Shown here: in pieces, positions 60,476-64,000 of the stretch
Layout: the number at the start of each line of letters is the position of its first letter
How positions within the stretch are numbered: position 1 is the stretch's first letter
Assembly (NCBI RefSeq): GCF_001625215.2
Contig: NC_030389.2
Location: 37,995,454 to 38,059,453, forward strand
From: Daucus carota subsp. sativus
Lineage: Eukaryota > Streptophyta > Magnoliopsida > Apiales > Apiaceae
Reading direction: 5' to 3'
Length of the DNA stretch: 64,000 bases
The notes under the pieces: model-generated
Told to the model about the DNA's origin: nothing
Seen by the model: the letters and a program-made list of their open reading frames with translations, nothing else
Database searches by the model: none
Translations under genes and position numbers: made by a program

Positions 60476-62805
60476 ATATATATCAAAAAATAAATCTTTC
60501 AAGGCCTAGCAACGTGGCAACAGGAAGACAATTTATAATTCATTATATTGATCCACAATATTCGACGAATTCTGTTGGTAGAGTGGCATGCTGTACCGTA
60601 CATCCAAACCGGGGGAATATGTGGCAACCAAAGAGTCTCATACATTTATACAATGGGAGCTAGGTAGCTTTTAAGTACTAAGGTATTCACCTCTCACCCA
60701 AGTGAGATACCATGAGGGTGAGCCAAGAAGCCACAAGCGCCGTGTTTATTTGACTGAAAGTGGCCATATACTTAGAGTTGTTCAACAATAATTTTGTAAA
60801 TTTCCAGAGGAAACATAAAACCAAAATGAATAGTAAGGGTAACATTACAAGTAAATGGTGATTAAATTTTGCTTTGGATCTTCTGCCAACGTATAATAGC
60901 CTTATTCAATGTACACAGGCTGAAATTACAAAGAGATGTCTTGTCATTGCTTATATCTCTCTTGCAGACTTCATATATAGATATATTAAAAGCATAGATT
61001 CTTAAACTATCATTTGTTACTTTCTGAGCACGACTTAAGGGCGCATATTTTAGCGGCTATTCATAACATATGGTGTTTTCCTGACCATCTAACCAGAGGC
61101 AACATATCGAAGAGTAGCATAGTTGGGACCAAATATAAATAACAAAATAAACTTACTAGAGTAATATTCAATTGACACTGATATACTAGCACACAAAACA
61201 AGGAAAAAGTTCAAGGTCAAACCATTACAAAGTAAAACATAAGTTGAATGTGAGAATATGTGAAACAGACAAACAGTACATATGATGGGCAATATCACCT
61301 TGTACCTTCCATAAGATGAAGCCCAGTGAAGAGCTGTCCATCCATATTTATCCCGATAATCCAATGATAAGCCAGACAACGAAAATGGATAAACCGCCCA
61401 TGTATATCCTAAAATTGCACAGTAATGAATTACTCCTAAGCCTTGATCATCTCGAACAGAGATCTCAGACCCTTCAACTATCCTATCTAACAGCCACTCA
61501 TGAAGTCTGTTCTGCAAAGTAATCTCAAACAAGCTATCTTTAGCCCTTAGATATGAAAAGTTGCTGCTGTTAATAGATTTCACCAAGGACGTCCAATTAT
61601 CAGAAATTTGACAAGTTTTATGAATAAATATTTTGGCCTCTTTCAGGGCATTTCGACCTGGTTTGCTAGACAATATAGTAAGCCTGTTTGATGCAGAGAA
61701 GAGCAAATGAGAAAGCCTCATCTGATATTGAAATTCTTCCTTCAATTTGTTTTCAGACAAATTCATCAACTTTTCAGTGACACAGTGATACTCGAAGGTC
61801 ACAACTTGGCTGATGGGATTCTGCCCATCAAAGCTCAAATAAAGATCAACTAAACCAGGTTTATGAGGTGAAACAAAAGAACGATAGACTCCAGCTTGAA
61901 CAAGGTCAGCAGAAATGCATTCATCCCCACAAACACAAAGTAGATTAGATTTTGCAAGAGGAGACGGATCTTGATGGAAATAACCAACAACTAGGATCTG
62001 CAATAACAATTGCTAAAGGTAAATGAACCACAAAATTCAAGCTATTACTTAATTGAATAATTATTATTTGTTAGTAAAAAGCTAGCCAGACTGTGTTTCA
62101 AGTGTTTAATCCTACATGTCCCAAAGTGGTACAAAAAAGAAGAGTGAAAGGAGACGAAAACAACCAGTTAAATGGCTGTGTGACTGAAGAAGTCTAGGCT
62201 TTTTGAAATTTTTAGATCATTAGTACTGCAGGTGTTGAAAAATCAGTAAGTGTTTGGTTAAGTGGTATAAGAAGCATCCCTCCAGGCTCCACTCTTCTTT
62301 TTTTGCAAAGCAACGCGTCTTAGTTAATAAACAAACTAGTTCTTCATTTCTACAAGAACATCAGTTAATCCAAATTAGTAGTGGACAAAAACACAGTGGG
62401 GAAAGAATAGAAAAAAACCTTTGTTTCTTCCGCCGATAAAGCAGATGCAGGTGAGATATCGGTTATGGTGAACATTTGCTCCGGACATGTCAAATTTTGG
62501 TGATCTGTTAACATAGATGGTTTAGTCTGATTCATAAATGTAGACAAATCTTGACCAGTTGAAATAAAAGATTCCAAATTTGGGTCATCTGCTACTTCAG
62601 GATTGGTAGAATCGGCCATGATATAGGTCATCCATCTTCCAATGCTGTCCTGAGTTTGCAGACCATCTTTGTTTATAATTCGCAAAGAGTCATCAGTGCC
62701 TGTATTCACTGCTTTGGAGCCATTGATAAGTGGAAGGTCCACTCGACCATTTGACTCAAAGAGACTGTTGTTTGAATCATTGATCTGATCAGAAATATTG
62801 GAACT
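58295..62805 (-). CDS. CAMTA5/6-type calmodulin-binding transcription activator, partial (C-terminal 659 residues)
   Basis: Five exons in phase: 62805-62419, 61997-61306, 60014-59468, 59055-58747, 58339-58295. Seen in order: an acidic linker; a TIG/IPT domain (exon at 61997: VVGYF, LLCVCG, GVYRSFVSP.KPGLV.LYLSFDG..PISQV.TFE); ankyrin repeats (GLGVIHYCAILGY, GWTALHWASSYGR, VAALLSAGAKPNLVTDPT); three or more IQ-like helices (AARIQAAFR, AAMKIQHAFR, AAARIQ.RF); and the calmodulin-binding stretch around GVLEKVILRWRLKRKGFRGL. It ends LEYEGLVNPDTDMG. CAMTAs are nuclear Ca2+/calmodulin-responsive factors that bind CGCG-box promoters through a CG-1 domain. The CG-1 domain must lie upstream: no exon for it was recognised by 64000. 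The sequence resembles CAMTA5/6 more than CAMTA1-3. Confidence 0.92.
60377..60470. repeat. (CATA)n microsatellite in CAMTA intron
   Basis: About 13 CATA units, a short AT interruption, then about 7 more. It lies in the intron between the TIG/ankyrin exon and the IQ exon. Confidence 0.95.
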
Positions 62806-64000
62806 CTATCAGAAACATATCAATGTGTGTATCGGCAATACAGGGTTACAATTTCGAAGATAAATTAGTATCAAATACATCATCTATCTAATAAATCAAG
62901 CACCAAGAGTCAACAACGGGAAATGGAAATCAACGACAGAGAGCGGGGACAGGAATAGTTTTTTTGAATTATTTACGATATAATGGTAAATAGGTCCTCA
63001 TAATATGCTCTTACAAGGGCATTGTAAAAATACTAGCAACAAAATGTAAAAAGTAAAATTTGTGGACTGTTAATTTAGTGCAGAGTTGCCTTAAATAGCT
63101 TTGCAGCTTATCTGAGTATAATATAAAAAAATTTATAGAGAAAGAAAACTCTGCAATTCAAGAAAATGCGAGACCACTTTTAAACTCTTTACTTAGGACA
63201 GTGCATATGGTTCACGGTTTAAGTAATGGAACCATAAACTAGATCACGCGTCAGTACGATCAACTCTACTGAACCAAAATGTCACCGTTTGATCCGAAAT
63301 ACAGAAAAAAAATCCAACAGGAGCTTTGAACAAAAAATGCATACACAAAAGAAAGAAGAGGCAAAGACTATGAAAAACAGTTTCAGAGAGTTGGAAGTTA
63401 TAACTCATTTCTCATTATTCTAATAATATCACATATCATAAATATATTTGAGCAGCACAATAAAATCATATACATACCTATATATATATATATATATGAT
63501 ATAATATAATATATAATTGTAATCACTTCTGCATATAACGAAGAGTTGTAATTTGCAATTAAAAATTTAATATAAGTGTATCTCCATACACTCTAAGAAC
63601 TATGCATCAAGATATAATATCATCCTATTGCATATATATTTTAAATCTTTAATAATATGTTTTAATTAAACTTCAATTCGTATTCAAAATATTTAAGTTT
63701 CCTTTCGTGTTTGTAAACTAATAAATCTTTTCTTTGTGTTACGCTAAAAGTAACAAAAAAAAAAACATTATTCAAGGAACCTCGTATAAAATGAGTATCA
63801 TGCACATGTACTTGTAACATCTAACATATACCAGAGTAGAATCTGGGAGGAGAACTTCTCAAACGACCAGACATGCTTTTTGTGGTGGGAATAGGGGATC
63901 CTAAATTCTGGATGCATGAGTTATATTATAGTATCTTGATATAAGGCATGTGACTTCGGTTTCTCATGAAGCCAATTAATGTAGAATGACTAAATTTAAT
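62806..64000. other. upstream CAMTA intron sequence, no exon confirmed
   Basis: AT-rich with a (TA)n run near 63480-63497. A short minus-strand open stretch at about 63840-63890 ends at a GT (TCTG|GTATAT) and could be an exon, but its residues do not match anything I recall in CAMTA proteins. The gene continues beyond 64000. Confidence 0.45.

Noticed and set aside
63840..63890. further CAMTA exon
   Set aside because: A possible donor is present, but the residues do not match known CAMTA sequence and no acceptor was convincing.

Overview
The window is nuclear DNA of a flowering plant, most probably a eudicot. The evidence is multi-exon genes with short GT-AG introns, AT-rich intergenic DNA full of small transposons, and purely plant families (HCF107, GRAS, DUF247, CAMTA, TPD1-like, Tat-type Ty3/gypsy). 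Species cannot be fixed from sequence alone. Exon boundaries were placed by hand from splice signals, reading phase and remembered family sequence.

Layout. 1-11134: interior and 3' LTR of a Ty3/gypsy retrotransposon of the Tat lineage (gag-pol with two RNase H modules). Between pol and the LTR lies an antisense, apparently spliced extra gene, and this part is peppered with the palindrome GGCGCGCC, often as pairs exactly 9 bp apart. 11135-15702: two copies of a 2.1-2.4 kb segment; the left carries a broken TPD1-like gene, the right a complete three-exon one. 19844-23692: HCF107, eight exons. 24277-25732: RLP24 (minus). 28552-30494: HOOKLESS1-like acetyltransferase (minus). 30495-40621: no host gene recognised, but a CACTA-like repeat, Stowaway-like MITEs (one with a nested hAT), and a 1.08 kb poly(A)-tailed retroposed sequence with a 17-bp target-site duplication. 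40622-41994: DUF247 gene. 43728-46096: UBC32-type E2 (minus). 48732-50429: intronless GRAS gene. 50945-52760: TENA_E. 53194-53625: group-S-like bZIP (minus) with an upstream ORF. 58295 to past 62805: the C-terminal two-thirds of a CAMTA5/6-type transcription activator (minus), whose CG-1 domain is not in the exons identified.

The host genes do not form a pathway: they cover plastid RNA processing, ribosome biogenesis, ER-anchored ubiquitination, thiamin salvage and transcription. Four of them (HCF107, UBC32, TENA_E, CAMTA) lie in the order I recall for a short stretch of Arabidopsis chromosome 3, suggesting an old syntenic block expanded here by transposons. The least explained structure is the GGCGCGCC pair array in the retrotransposon.
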